Shown: piece after piece, positions 1 through 9,213 of the stretch
How positions within the stretch are numbered: position 1 is the first letter of the stretch
How the letters are laid out: each line of letters begins with the position of its first letter
Source of the DNA: Planctomycetota bacterium
Lineage (GTDB): Bacteria > Planctomycetota > Phycisphaerae > Phycisphaerales > SM1A02
Direction of reading: 5' to 3'
Assembly: GCA_009926625.1 (NCBI GenBank)
Contig: RFON01000017.1
Span: forward strand, 1-48,690
DNA: 48,690 bases
Program-made: the position numbers and the translations under genes
Notes under the pieces: generated by a model
Told to the model about the DNA's origin: nothing
What the model saw: the letters and a program-made list of their open reading frames with translations, nothing else
Databases searched by the model: none

Positions 1-1649
1 GCCACGATGGGGAGCCCATCTTGCAGTGCGAGGATCTGCTTGCGATTTTCATCAAGCGCGGTCGGCAGGTCGACGAATCCCCAGCCCACGACAGGTCCCG
101 CCTGAATGGAGCCGAGGCAGCGCCGATACATCGGCATGTCGCCGATCGACTTGCTCGCAGGATCCGCTCCTGATCGCATGGCCTGCTGAACCTCGGCCGA
201 TGTTCCCATGACGAGTGCGCCTGCTCCGACGCCCACTTCGAAATCCGCCATGTCGCCGCCATAAATGATCTGGCCTTGGAAGTCGCGCGGCATCATGCCC
301 GCGGCTGGCAGCATGGTGGCAAGCAGCGCATTGGTTGCCTTTTCATCGCTGCAACGAACCACCATCACCGATCGCGTGCCGTCTTCGCCGTCGGGTGCCT
401 TTCGCGATGCCCCGCAAATCTCCGGACCAAGGCCGCCGAAAGCCTTGGTCATCCCTGGGCCGAATTGTTGCAGGGTCGGTGCGATTGCATCCGCCTCGTT
501 GTCGGGCAGTGATGCAACGAGATCCTCGAGCATCTGCATGATGCCTCCAAAGCGGACATTGACGCGCTGGAACGCCACCGCATCATCACCAAGGGCGCTT
601 GGAGGATTCGACACCGCCGTTGCATCGGACAGCAGCGCAACCAATCCGCGCTTCTCGCCTGGAACAAATGCCGCGTACGCCATGCCGAGATACGCATCGC
701 CACCACCGCCGTCCCCAATGGCGATCCCCCAGCCGCGGATGTCGCCAAACAAGTCGCGCATCACGACGGGAATCGACGCCATCGGCCCGATGTAGAGCGG
801 CGCAAGCAACTCCTGTACGGGACTGGTGAAGAACATCAGCGACACTTCCTGATCCCCGAGCATCGATGACAGCCCGCGCCAGTCGTCGCTGCTCTGGATC
901 GAATCGCGCCCCTTGCCTGCAGCGGCATCCATGGCGTCCTCCAGTGCCGCGGGAGTGCTCGCGAGGAACAATTCGCTGCCTCGGCGAAGGTAGAACAGCG
1001 CCTCGGGTGTTGCGAGCAGTTCGTCGATGCCGTCCATCCCACGGCGCCGTCGCGGCGGCTGCGGCATTCCATCCGCTTCTTCCTCTTCCGCTGGCAGCTC
1101 AATGCGCGTGGCCTTCAGCCCGCCGGCGACTTCCACTTGCTCGAAGCTCTTCCCCTGCTCCTTCTCCATGTATCGGATCAGCCCGTCCACCACCTTGGAT
1201 GCCTCATCCGCGCGGCTGCCGTAGTCCGCCCACGCGAGCACTCCCAGTTGCGCCGCGTCAAGGTCTTCGTTGCGGTCTGTGAACAGCGCAAGACCAGCAG
1301 GACCGGGCCACGGCATCTCCGATGCATCGATCCCCATCTCGCGAAATGCCTCTTCGCGCTCCTTCTTCGACTCCGCTTCCGCCTCGGCAACGACCTTCGC
1401 CAACTCTGGCGCCTTCATCAACTGCGCCATGGGAGTGGAGGACCATCGCTCGCTGCTTGCATGCATGTTGCGCGCCGATACAACCAGGAAACTGCCCTTG
1501 GGAGCAATGGAGTCAAAGCGCTGCGCCTGCGCAAGTGCGGCGGAACTTGCCAAAAGTGGACACAAAAGTGGGCACAAGAGCGCACACAGGATGGAACACG
1601 CCGAAGTCAATCCGCTGCGTGCAAGAACGGAGGTGATTGGATGTTGCAT
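1..1649 (-). CDS. Secreted protein of unknown function (3' end outside window)
   Basis: An open frame runs on the minus strand from ATG at 1649 to the window edge without a stop, giving 549 residues of an incomplete protein. A GAGG ribosome binding site lies about 8 bases before the ATG. The N-terminus is a signal peptide of about 40 residues with an unusual Leu/Cys/Pro repeat (LLCPLLCPLLA), probably cut after ALAQA. The mature part begins with a segment on proteins that 'seem' envelope-exposed (SIAPKGSFLVVSARN), then has an acidic Glu/Lys-rich helix and alternating helices and strands with several Gly-rich loops and a Pro/Arg-rich linker (PQPPRRRRG) near residue 200. I recognise no catalytic motif. 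The style resembles large secreted planctomycete proteins that compare per-instance scores (DUF3352-like), but this is only an impression. It is followed upstream by the HtrA-like gene on the same strand, 51 bases away, so the two may be co-transcribed. Confidence 0.8.
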   Translation of the reverse strand, partial: MQHPITSVLARSGLTSACSILCALLCPLLCPLLASSAALAQAQRFDSIAPKGSFLVVSARNMHASSERWSSTPMAQLMKAPELAKVVAEAEAESKKEREEAFREMGIDASEMPWPGPAGLALFTDRNEDLDAAQLGVLAWADYGSRADEASKVVDGLIRYMEKEQGKSFEQVEVAGGLKATRIELPAEEEEADGMPQPPRRRRGMDGIDELLATPEALFYLRRGSELFLASTPAALEDAMDAAAGKGRDSIQSSDDWRGLSSMLGDQEVSLMFFTSPVQELLAPLYIGPMASIPVVMRDLFGDIRGWGIAIGDGGGGDAYLGMAYAAFVPGEKRGLVALLSDATAVSNPPSALGDDAVAFQRVNVRFGGIMQMLEDLVASLPDNEADAIAPTLQQFGPGMTKAFGGLGPEICGASRKAPDGEDGTRSVMVVRCSDEKATNALLATMLPAAGMMPRDFQGQIIYGGDMADFEVGVGAGALVMGTSAEVQQAMRSGADPASKSIGDMPMYRRCLGSIQAGPVVGWGFVDLPTALDENRKQILALQDGLPIV

Positions 1650-1700
1650 GATGGGTTCCTCTGAGGATGCGTGTACCAGCGAAGGTTCGAGTCCAAGCGC

Positions 1701-2720
1701 TCAGCGGGAGTTCCCGCTGGCATTCTTCCCGCTGGCATCCTTCACTTGCGAAGGCGGGGAAAAATCCTTGCGCGGCGGAGGCTGCAGGTAGTTGTTGCCG
1801 CTGTTGGGGTTGTTTCGGTCATACGCGAAGGCTTCTCGGTTGCGGATGAAGTCCTTCACATAACGAGCGGGGATGGCGAATCCGAGCGACTCACCGCCGC
1901 GGATTCCCATGTTGGTGATTCCGACGATCTCACCTCGCGTGTTGAAGAGAGGTCCACCAGAGTTTCCTGGGTTGATTGCAGTGTCCGTCTGGATGTAGGT
2001 GAGCCCATCGAAGTTGCGTGATGTGGTCGACACCACGCCTTGGGTCATGGTGCGCTCGAGCCCAAGTGGATTGCCGATCGCGAATACTCCCTGTCCGATC
2101 TCGAGTCCATCCTCGCGCACGACGGGCGCGAAGCCGAAGGGCTTTCCGTCGGGATGTTTGATGCGGATCAGCGCCAAATCGACCTGGCTGTTCACGGCGA
2201 GCAATTCGACATCCTCGATCTCCATCCGCTTCAGCGATCCGTCGGGCTGCGGCAGCCAGATTGTCGTGCGGAGATTCGTTTCTCCCTGCACCACATGCGC
2301 GTTGGTGATGGCGAAACCATCGGGGCTGATGATGACGCCAGAGCCAAGTCCACCAGGAGTGGAAACCTTGATGACCGCCGGTCCAATCAACTTGGCATGC
2401 TCACGCGGTGGCAACTCAGGCAGGTTGTCCATCGTCGAAAACAAAGTGTCTTGTGTCCGCTTCACCGATGCCGTGCTGCTGGTCGCCAGCACATCCGCGA
2501 CATCGGACATTTCAAACACGAGCACATCCGGTCCGACATCGATCCACACGCGTCGGTCGGACCGCTTGACGACCTCCCCCTCGATCTTTCGTCCGCTCTT
2601 GAGCAGCACGACATCCGTCGTGGAAGGAGACTCGATGTCATTGTCGCGTCCTGCCGCGGGCGTCGTCAGTGGGGAGTTGCAGGCAAGGACGAGAGGCACG
2701 GCAATCAGTCGCATTTGCAT
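1701..2720 (-). CDS. HtrA/DegP-like trypsin-fold serine protease, no PDZ domain
   Basis: A 339-residue envelope serine protease. The catalytic triad is visible: His142 in TNAHVV, Asp181 in VDLALI and Ser254 in NPGNSGGPL. The N-terminus is a short lipoprotein-like signal with Cys14 in VLAC. Residues about 36-80 form a small beta-rich domain (LLKSGRKIEGEVVKR) often seen before planctomycete proteases. After the protease domain (about 110-295) there is only a polar tail with a short repeat (KDASGKNASGN); the PDZ domains of DegP/DegS are absent, so substrate choice must rest on the N-terminal domain or a partner. A second in-frame ATG lies at 2714. The TAGTAT box six bases before 2720 favours 2720 and a leaderless mRNA. 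It is transcribed divergently from the VCBS-repeat gene, only 24 bases away. Confidence 0.88.
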   Translation of the reverse strand: MQMRLIAVPLVLACNSPLTTPAAGRDNDIESPSTTDVVLLKSGRKIEGEVVKRSDRRVWIDVGPDVLVFEMSDVADVLATSSTASVKRTQDTLFSTMDNLPELPPREHAKLIGPAVIKVSTPGGLGSGVIISPDGFAITNAHVVQGETNLRTTIWLPQPDGSLKRMEIEDVELLAVNSQVDLALIRIKHPDGKPFGFAPVVREDGLEIGQGVFAIGNPLGLERTMTQGVVSTTSRNFDGLTYIQTDTAINPGNSGGPLFNTRGEIVGITNMGIRGGESLGFAIPARYVKDFIRNREAFAYDRNNPNSGNNYLQPPPRKDFSPPSQVKDASGKNASGNSR

Positions 2721-2726
2721 GCACTG

Positions 2727-2732
2727 ATACTA
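2727..2732 (-). promoter_or_regulatory. -10-like box, predicted leaderless start of the HtrA-like gene
   Basis: On the minus strand the sequence reads TAGTAT, six bases, then the ATG at 2720. That spacing puts the transcript start at or next to the start codon, and no ribosome binding site lies at a usable distance. The box sits in GATACTATC (2726-2734), whose ends are self-complementary, so a TACTAT box also faces the plus-strand gene at 2745. I found no convincing -35 element. Confidence 0.5.
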
Positions 2733-2744
2733 TCCGTTCACCTC

Positions 2745-5102
2745 ATGCATCCCACACGCCTCCTTCGGGCACTGGCAGCCGCCAGTGCACTTTCCCTTCA
2801 CGCTGCGGGCCAATCGCCGACATCGTCGCTCAGCGAACACTTTGGTTTCGAGCCCATCGAGGCGATCAAGGTGGACAAGAACGGCGGACCGCTCGCTTCG
2901 GCAGACCTCGATGGTGACGGGAAGCTTGATCTCATCGCGGTCAACAATCGCAACAGCCGCATTGATCTGTTGTATCAGCGGCCGGATGCAAAGCCGACCG
3001 ATGAGGTGCCCGCGCCGACGAGCGTCAACGAAATCCCACAGCACTGGCGGTATCGGCGGGTGGAACTGCCGGTCACCGATGAAGTTGGGTGCGTGATCCC
3101 CACCGATTTCGACGGCGACAAGCGCATCGATCTCATCTACACGACGGGCACGGGCAAGATCGCCTTCGTTCGCCAGACGGCTCCTGGGGTGTTTGAAGTC
3201 GCTCGCAAGCACACGGTCAAGGGGCTGAACCCGAGTCGGGATGCGCTGCTGCTCGAGCAAGTCATCGGTGATGCGAAGCCCGAACTTGTCGGGATCGCCA
3301 ACGGCCGCATCCAGGTGTGGCCGCTCCAGGGTTCCGATCTCGGCACCGCGGTCGAACTTGCCGCCGGCAATGGCAACATCGTTGCAGTCCTTGCAGGCGA
3401 CATGGACGGTGATGGAACGACGGACCTTGTGGGCATCCTTCCGGATGATGCTGCGCCACTGCGTGCATGGTTCGGCGCAACCAAGGGCGGCGAAGCGACG
3501 CTTGGTGCCCAGAGCCGCTTCGAAATGCCGCCGCTTCGCGATGCGGATCTCGTGCAACTCCCAGGCGCAAAGGCTGCATCGGTGACTGTCGTCGAAAAGC
3601 CATCGAAGCGCGTTGTGCTGCTGCAGGCGGACCGCGAGACCATCACCGAGGGCGGCGACCGTGAGGCCAGCCTCCAAACATGGACTTTCACCGACCCGTC
3701 GAACCGCAAGCGCGACACCGCGATCGCGGATATCGACGGCGACGGGCTTCCCGACCTGTTGGCAACCAACACCGAGGCGAACGCCATTTCAGTCTTCCAG
3801 CAGGTGGCTGGTCGTGGATTCGCGGGGATCCAGAACGCACCTGCGTACAGCGATCTCGACTTCATCGTGGCGCGTGACATCAACGGCGACGGCAAGGCGG
3901 AGGTCTTCGTCAGCAGTGAGAAGGAAGGCGTTGTCGGACGCACTTCGCTGCAAGGCACGGGGCTGGCGTTCCCAACGACGATGCCGCTTGCCCAGGGGAG
4001 TGTCCCGTCCGCTCTCGGGCTGGTGTCGGTCAATGATCGCAACTGGCTCGCGGTGATCGCCAAGGACGGGCGCAACTACTCGCTGGAGTTGCTCCCAGCG
4101 GACGGCAGCACCGATGGCAAGGTCGTCATTTCACTTGGGTCACTCAGCCGCGCGCCTGACACGATTGTCTCTCTCGACGCGGACCAAGATGGCAGGACCG
4201 ATCTGCTGCTGTTCACGCCCGACAAGCCGATGACGATGCTTCGCCAGGAGCAGCCGGCAGGCGAGGCGTCCGCGACTGCGCCGCCGGCGTTCAAGACACT
4301 CGAAAGCAAGGACATGGGGCAGTTTGGACTGGCGCAGGCTGCGAACGCGCAGAACACGACCACCATGGACATCGACGGTGATGGGAAGCAGGAACTGCTC
4401 GTTGCGGACCGCAACTTCGTCCGCGGACTCCGTTTCAACCCGACATCCGGATGGCAGGTGGTTGAGCAGATCAATTCGCCGCGCGGCGACTCGAAGTTCG
4501 GGTCGATCACGGTGCAGGGCGAACGGATTGCCGCAGGCGACAGCGACAACGGTCGCGTGGCGACATTCGTTCGAGATTCGAAGGAACGGAAGTGGAAGCA
4601 GTCGGATGTCTTCGATGTGCGGGGCTTCAAGTTCAACTCGATCGCCGCCGGCAATTTCGCTGGGGGCAAGGATCCATGCCTCCTGCTCGTTGGGAACGAC
4701 GGCTTCGGCGTGATGCGCTTCAGCGGTTCACGCGAGAAGTTGGCGGAGGTGGCAAGTTGGCGAAGTGAAGACACGGCGCGGGTGCCCCACGAACTCGCGT
4801 TCGGGGATCTCAATGGCGATGCAGTCACGGAGGTCGTGGTGCTCGACGCAGGCAAGCAGATGTTGGATGTCCTCAGCATCAGTGAAGCCAAGGCCCTGCT
4901 GCCGGCGATCAGTTTCAAGGTCTTCGAGAGCCGCCTCTTCTCTGGCGGCGAGCCGCGCGAGTTCGAACCGAGCCAAGCGATCATCCGAGATGTCACTGGC
5001 GACGGCGCACCCGACCTCGTGCTCATGTGCCATGACCGCATCCTCCTCTATCCGCAGATGACTGCCCCGTCGGGGGGCAAGGGAAAACCATCGTTCGAGT
5101 GA
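2745..5102 (+). CDS. Secreted FG-GAP/VCBS repeat protein
   Basis: A 785-residue exported protein with a signal peptide (MHPTRLLRALAAASALSLHA, cut near AAGQ) and nine calcium-binding-like repeats of the FG-GAP/VCBS type. These read DLDGDGKLDLI, DFDGDKRIDLI, DMDGDGTTDLV, DIDGDGLPDLL, DINGDGKAEVF, DADQDGRTDLL, DIDGDGKQELL, DLNGDAVTEVV and DVTGDGAPDLV. Such repeats fold as beta-propeller blades, so the protein is probably one or two propellers. No enzyme domain is seen; planctomycetes carry many such surface or periplasmic proteins and their roles are mostly unknown. The open frame extends 235 codons further upstream, but that part is antisense to the protease gene. The ATG at 2745 is where the signal peptide begins. 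A TACTAT box lies 11 bases upstream. The GAF-PP2C gene follows after 22 bases. Confidence 0.85.
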   Translation: MHPTRLLRALAAASALSLHAAGQSPTSSLSEHFGFEPIEAIKVDKNGGPLASADLDGDGKLDLIAVNNRNSRIDLLYQRPDAKPTDEVPAPTSVNEIPQHWRYRRVELPVTDEVGCVIPTDFDGDKRIDLIYTTGTGKIAFVRQTAPGVFEVARKHTVKGLNPSRDALLLEQVIGDAKPELVGIANGRIQVWPLQGSDLGTAVELAAGNGNIVAVLAGDMDGDGTTDLVGILPDDAAPLRAWFGATKGGEATLGAQSRFEMPPLRDADLVQLPGAKAASVTVVEKPSKRVVLLQADRETITEGGDREASLQTWTFTDPSNRKRDTAIADIDGDGLPDLLATNTEANAISVFQQVAGRGFAGIQNAPAYSDLDFIVARDINGDGKAEVFVSSEKEGVVGRTSLQGTGLAFPTTMPLAQGSVPSALGLVSVNDRNWLAVIAKDGRNYSLELLPADGSTDGKVVISLGSLSRAPDTIVSLDADQDGRTDLLLFTPDKPMTMLRQEQPAGEASATAPPAFKTLESKDMGQFGLAQAANAQNTTTMDIDGDGKQELLVADRNFVRGLRFNPTSGWQVVEQINSPRGDSKFGSITVQGERIAAGDSDNGRVATFVRDSKERKWKQSDVFDVRGFKFNSIAAGNFAGGKDPCLLLVGNDGFGVMRFSGSREKLAEVASWRSEDTARVPHELAFGDLNGDAVTEVVVLDAGKQMLDVLSISEAKALLPAISFKVFESRLFSGGEPREFEPSQAIIRDVTGDGAPDLVLMCHDRILLYPQMTAPSGGKGKPSFE

Positions 5103-5124
5103 ATCCACAGTCGCCGAGGCATCC

Positions 5125-6432
5125 ATGAGCGGGTCCAGTTCCAGTACATCCCCAGAGGATGCGCTGCGCCAACTCCTCGGCCTGTCGAAGACGCTCGGAG
5201 AGACATCCGATCTGGCTTCAGTGCTCGGCGCAGTGATCAATGCACTGCGGGACTTGCTTCACGCAGACCGCGCCACGGTGTTCACCTTTGATAGCCGCAC
5301 CGAGGAACTGGTCATCCATGTTGCGCACGGCGTCGGCGGCAGCGACGCTGAAGTCCGCATCCCTGCGTCAGCCGGCATTGCTGGCGCATGCGCCACGAGC
5401 AAGCAGGTCATCAACATCCCCGACGCGTACTCGGATCAGCGGTTCAACCGGGAAGTGGATCGCCGAACCGGCTACCGCACGAAATCGATCCTGGCCGTGC
5501 CGCTGCTCGATGACGAAGGACATCTCGTCGGCGTGGCCCAGGTCCTGAATTGCAAGCATGGCGCGTTCGACCAGGCGGACGAGATGCTCGCGCAGGGCAT
5601 CGCATCGCAGGCGGCAATCGCTCTTCGCCGCGCGCAGTTGATCGAAGACAACATCGACCGCGCTCGACTCATGAAGGAAATGGCTGTCGCAAAGGAGATC
5701 CAGGAAGGTGCGTTCCCCAAGCGAATCCCCGAGCACCCAGCCTTCGATGTGTTCGCTCGCAGCACCCCCGCCGAGGACTGCGGCGGCGACAGTTTCGATG
5801 TCTTCGCCACGCGCGCAAAGACCATCTGCGCCACCAACGAAGCCGCCGACCATATCGTGATGTTCCTTGCCGATGCGACGGGCCATGGGGTTGGCCCTGC
5901 CATTTCATCGATGCAGGCGCGCGGCATGATGCGAATGGGCGTCCGGCTCGGACAGCCGATCGACCAGATTGCTCGGGACATGAATGTGCAACTGAGTGAA
6001 GACCTGCCGCCTGGCAGGTTCATCACCGCGTTCATGGCAGTGCTCGACCTGAGGACATGGGAGTTGCAGGTGAACAGCGCTGGGCAAGGGCCGATCTACA
6101 TCTATCGGCGCGCGACCGACACCTTCGAGGAGATCGAGAGCGACACGCCGCCGTTTGGCATCTTGATACCGGGATTCGGCGAAGGTCCTTGCCGCCGATT
6201 CAGTGTTGAGGTCGGCGACATTCTGGTCCTGATCACCGACGGGTACTTCGAAGCGCAGTCGCCCCTGAACGAGTGTTGGGGAGAGGGAGCGGTTTGCGCG
6301 CTGATTCGGCGCCTCCGCGACGAGCCGTGCGAGTCGATCTGCGATGCGCTTGATGAAGGCGCCCTGTCGTTCGCTCAGGCGGCTCACACGGACGACGATC
6401 GCACGGCGATCATCCTGCGCCGACGATTCTGA
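5125..6432 (+). CDS. GAF-domain PP2C-type serine/threonine phosphatase (RsbU/SpoIIE-like)
   Basis: A 435-residue cytoplasmic signalling protein. Residues about 25-175 form a GAF sensor domain (LLHADRATVFTFD, VPLLDDEGHLVGVAQV), and residues about 200-435 a SpoIIE/RsbU phosphatase. The metal-binding motifs are present: CGGDSFD, DATGHGVGPA, ITDGYFEA and DDRTAI, so it should be active. Family members remove phosphate from anti-sigma-factor antagonists in partner-switching stress pathways. No STAS or HATPase partner is encoded nearby, so the target is unknown. AGG five bases before the ATG serves as a weak ribosome binding site. It may be co-transcribed with the VCBS gene upstream. It faces the CHASE2 adenylate cyclase tail to tail, 39 bases apart; I see no terminator hairpin in that gap. 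Confidence 0.9.
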   Translation: MSGSSSSTSPEDALRQLLGLSKTLGETSDLASVLGAVINALRDLLHADRATVFTFDSRTEELVIHVAHGVGGSDAEVRIPASAGIAGACATSKQVINIPDAYSDQRFNREVDRRTGYRTKSILAVPLLDDEGHLVGVAQVLNCKHGAFDQADEMLAQGIASQAAIALRRAQLIEDNIDRARLMKEMAVAKEIQEGAFPKRIPEHPAFDVFARSTPAEDCGGDSFDVFATRAKTICATNEAADHIVMFLADATGHGVGPAISSMQARGMMRMGVRLGQPIDQIARDMNVQLSEDLPPGRFITAFMAVLDLRTWELQVNSAGQGPIYIYRRATDTFEEIESDTPPFGILIPGFGEGPCRRFSVEVGDILVLITDGYFEAQSPLNECWGEGAVCALIRRLRDEPCESICDALDEGALSFAQAAHTDDDRTAIILRRRF

Positions 6433-6471
6433 CTTGGCGAGCGCAGTCGCAGAGAGGTCAGCAAGCGCGAA

Positions 6472-9144
6472 TCACTTTGCCCGCAGGTGGAGGACCCCGT
6501 CATCGGGCGCTTCACCCGATCGAACATCCTCGATTGCCGCGAGGTACATCGCACTGAGCTTGGAGGCTCCGTACTTCGACTCCATCGCGCGCCATGCCTG
6601 CTCGGCATCTGCAGTGCGCTTCTCGCGGAACAGCGCCACCGCCGCCTCCGTTGCCGCAATCCAATCGCCGTCCGCATCCGCGGGACACACCTCAAAGATC
6701 TCCACTGGCTTCGACTGACCAACGACCACGATCGCGCCGAGCGCACGGATGCGAACATTCGGGTTGCCCCCCTGTGCCACGAAACCACGGTGCGTCGCAC
6801 CGTCCATCAGGATGGCGGTGCCAAACTGCTTGTTCGCGCTCTCGAGCCGCGCGGAGAGATTCACGCAATCACCGATCGCGGTGTAATCGTTCAACTTGGG
6901 AGGCGCACCGCAGTCGCCCACGACGGCCTCGCCAGTGGCGATGCCGAGGCGCAGCGAAATCCTCGGCGACCCGCTCTCCGCATCCTTGCCCAGTTCAGCA
7001 ACCGCCTTCTGGCACGCGACGGCGCTCTCGGCGGCTATCGACTCCTGCCGCGGCTCATCGCCGAACGCCGACCAGAACGCCATGAACCCGTCGCCAAGGA
7101 ACTTGTTGACATACGCGTCGCGCGCGACCAGTTCTTCGGAAAGCCTGCCGAGGTACGTGTTCAAGGTTCGCACCACGCCTGGTCCACCAAGCGCCTCTGC
7201 GATGGCGGTGAACCCTGCAAGGTCACCGAACATCACCGTGATCTCCCGTTCCTCGCCCGACATGGAAAGAGCCTCCGGGCTTCCCGACAGCTTCGCGACC
7301 AGTTGCGGAGACACTCGTGCGGCAAACTGCCGATTGATCCGAGCCCTGTCGCGCGCGGTGAGGACCGCCACCACGGCAGTCGTCGTCGCCCAAGAGCCCA
7401 CGGGCGATACCGTTGGTGCCACAAGCGGCATGATCAAATCCAGGGTGTTGAAGCAGAACAGTCCAGCGAAGAGCAGCCAGCCGACAGCCAGCGCCAGCGT
7501 CACGAGCGAACTGAAACCGACGGGAATCGAGGCGGCGATGATGGTGGCAGCCACGCCGAGAACGACGAGTGCCATTGGGTCAATCCACCGAGGCGATGTT
7601 TGTCGTGCATGATTTTCCAGAATCATGTTCGCCGCCACCACATGCACGAAGACCCCCGGCGTCCTCCCATCAAGCGCCGTTGGGACAAAGTCGGCGTTTG
7701 CACCCGTTGCGGTCCAACCGATGAACACCAGTTTGCCCGCCAGTTTGGTGCGGAGTTCCCCTTCACGGCTTGCCAGGCCGGATGCTGCCTCATCGATCGC
7801 CTCGCACAAGTCGAGGAACACCGTGGCGTCGTTGCGCAGGTCGCCATCGAGATCAAGACGAGCATCTTCCACAGCGGTGCGAAACGCAGCATCGTCCGAT
7901 GAATCCTTCAGTGCCTGCAAGTCGGGAATCCCGCTCGCAAGCCGTGCCTTCAGCGTGTCGCGGTTCTTGCAATTCTCCGCGTTCTGTCGGCGCGCATCGT
8001 GCAGATCGAGCAACTTGCCGATCGACACCGCGGGGCGCTCCGATCCCGACATCCCGGATTGGGTCCACTTTGCGAACTCGCCATCGAAGGTCGATGTCGG
8101 CCAATCGATGTAGAGAACGCCATCCCGAAGCGGGAGACTGGCCTGCCCGACCTGCATCTCGCTGTCTGAAAAGTGGATGTCGACTGGCTTCAATCCTCGG
8201 TGTGCCGCGGCAGCAACCAGTCCGACCTGATAGACCGTTCCCCCAGGGACCTCCCACTCCACAGGCGTCCGCCGCTTGTCATCGTCGGTGTCGATCGGGC
8301 TCGCCGCGTTCGTCAGAACCCCGACCGCATGAGCTGACTTCGCCAACTGCGGGATTGGTGGAACCTGCGTATGGCCGCCGACGGGGATGAGTGGATCGCC
8401 ATGATCCGACATCTCTTGCTGAAGGTCCACCCAGCTGTTCGCGCGACGAAGGAGTTGCTCCACGAGCTCGCGGTCGCCAATCGACAGTCCTGGATCGACC
8501 CGGTTGGCTCGCAGTTCCGCCGCCACGCGCTCGATCGAGGGCATTTTCTGCGACTTTCGAAACTCGCTCCAAATGAACTCCCACACCGCGAGTTGCTTGA
8601 ACCACACGGCGTGAGCGCGGTACTCGCGCTGCAGTGCGCCAGCGAGTTTCGAGTCCTCAATCACCTGATCAGGCTTTGTTTCGATGTCCTTCGTCAGCAC
8701 TTGCAAGATCGCGGACAACTTTTCCTTCCCCTCAGGCGTCGACCAGATGGGACCAGGAACCCACTGCTTCGAGACATCCAAGCCAACAACAGTCGGGATC
8801 GCGGCAACCGCCTTTCCAAGCGCATCGTCGCCTGACGGATCTGGTTCGCTGAACTGGACATCGAGGGCCACCGTCTTTGCGCCGAGGTGCTGCAGTTCTT
8901 CAATTGTCTGCGCGATCAGTGTGCGAGGCCACGGCCAACGCCCGAACACCTCCAGCGCAGAGTCGTCAATCACCACCAGGGCAAGATCGTCCGATAGGGG
9001 GACTGGTTCACTGCGCGCATGCCGATACCGCCAGTCTGCCGATGCCAGTTCAAGATTGCCAAACAGTCCCGCCCATGATGCGAGCAGCATCAGCACGGTC
9101 GTCGCCAACCCGACCGAAACCGCAAGCCAAGAGATCTGCCGCAT
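6472..9144 (-). CDS. CHASE2-domain class III adenylate cyclase
   Basis: An 890-residue membrane sensor. After one N-terminal membrane segment (about 5-27) comes a large extracytoplasmic CHASE2 domain (about 35-520), with its typical start (VVIDDSALEVFGRWPWPR) and end (GKLVFIGWTATGANADFV). Three closely spaced membrane segments follow (about 535-610), then a class III cyclase domain. The two metal-binding aspartates are Asp641 (FGDLAGFT) and Asp685 (NKFLGDGFMAFW). The Lys in NKFLGDG and the Asp in TAIGDCVNLSARLE fit ATP rather than GTP, and the Asn and Arg of the transition-state motif are present, so it should make cAMP. It is the last gene of a four-gene minus-strand run and follows the FecR-domain gene by 57 bases. 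CHASE2 ligands are unknown. FecR-domain proteins beside CHASE2 cyclases are a recurring neighbourhood in bacterial genomes, as I recall. Confidence 0.92.
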   Translation of the reverse strand: MRQISWLAVSVGLATTVLMLLASWAGLFGNLELASADWRYRHARSEPVPLSDDLALVVIDDSALEVFGRWPWPRTLIAQTIEELQHLGAKTVALDVQFSEPDPSGDDALGKAVAAIPTVVGLDVSKQWVPGPIWSTPEGKEKLSAILQVLTKDIETKPDQVIEDSKLAGALQREYRAHAVWFKQLAVWEFIWSEFRKSQKMPSIERVAAELRANRVDPGLSIGDRELVEQLLRRANSWVDLQQEMSDHGDPLIPVGGHTQVPPIPQLAKSAHAVGVLTNAASPIDTDDDKRRTPVEWEVPGGTVYQVGLVAAAAHRGLKPVDIHFSDSEMQVGQASLPLRDGVLYIDWPTSTFDGEFAKWTQSGMSGSERPAVSIGKLLDLHDARRQNAENCKNRDTLKARLASGIPDLQALKDSSDDAAFRTAVEDARLDLDGDLRNDATVFLDLCEAIDEAASGLASREGELRTKLAGKLVFIGWTATGANADFVPTALDGRTPGVFVHVVAANMILENHARQTSPRWIDPMALVVLGVAATIIAASIPVGFSSLVTLALAVGWLLFAGLFCFNTLDLIMPLVAPTVSPVGSWATTTAVVAVLTARDRARINRQFAARVSPQLVAKLSGSPEALSMSGEEREITVMFGDLAGFTAIAEALGGPGVVRTLNTYLGRLSEELVARDAYVNKFLGDGFMAFWSAFGDEPRQESIAAESAVACQKAVAELGKDAESGSPRISLRLGIATGEAVVGDCGAPPKLNDYTAIGDCVNLSARLESANKQFGTAILMDGATHRGFVAQGGNPNVRIRALGAIVVVGQSKPVEIFEVCPADADGDWIAATEAAVALFREKRTADAEQAWRAMESKYGASKLSAMYLAAIEDVRSGEAPDDGVLHLRAK

Positions 9145-9196
9145 GTCGCCAGTATCACCACCGCCAGTGGTTCTGGCAACAGTCCTGCCGAATCGT

Positions 9197-9213
9197 GGGG
9201 GTCACTGACCCCC
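9197..9213 (-). promoter_or_regulatory. Stem-loop spanning the stop codon of the FecR-domain gene
   Basis: On the minus strand GGGGGTC-AGT-GACCCCC can form a 7-bp stem of mostly G-C pairs with a 3-base loop. The TGA stop codon of the FecR gene (9202-9204) lies inside it. No T-run follows, so it is not a standard Rho-independent terminator. It could pause ribosomes, block RNA decay or lower expression of the downstream cyclase. Confidence 0.4.

Noticed and set aside
2040-2744. Upstream extension of the VCBS-repeat frame by 235 codons
   Set aside because: It is antisense to the conserved protease gene, and the signal peptide starts at 2745.
6487-7902. Long antisense ORFs opposite the cyclase, enolase (20252-21538) and exporter (40233-41774) genes
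   Set aside because: Products show no domain and mirror well-conserved genes on the other strand.
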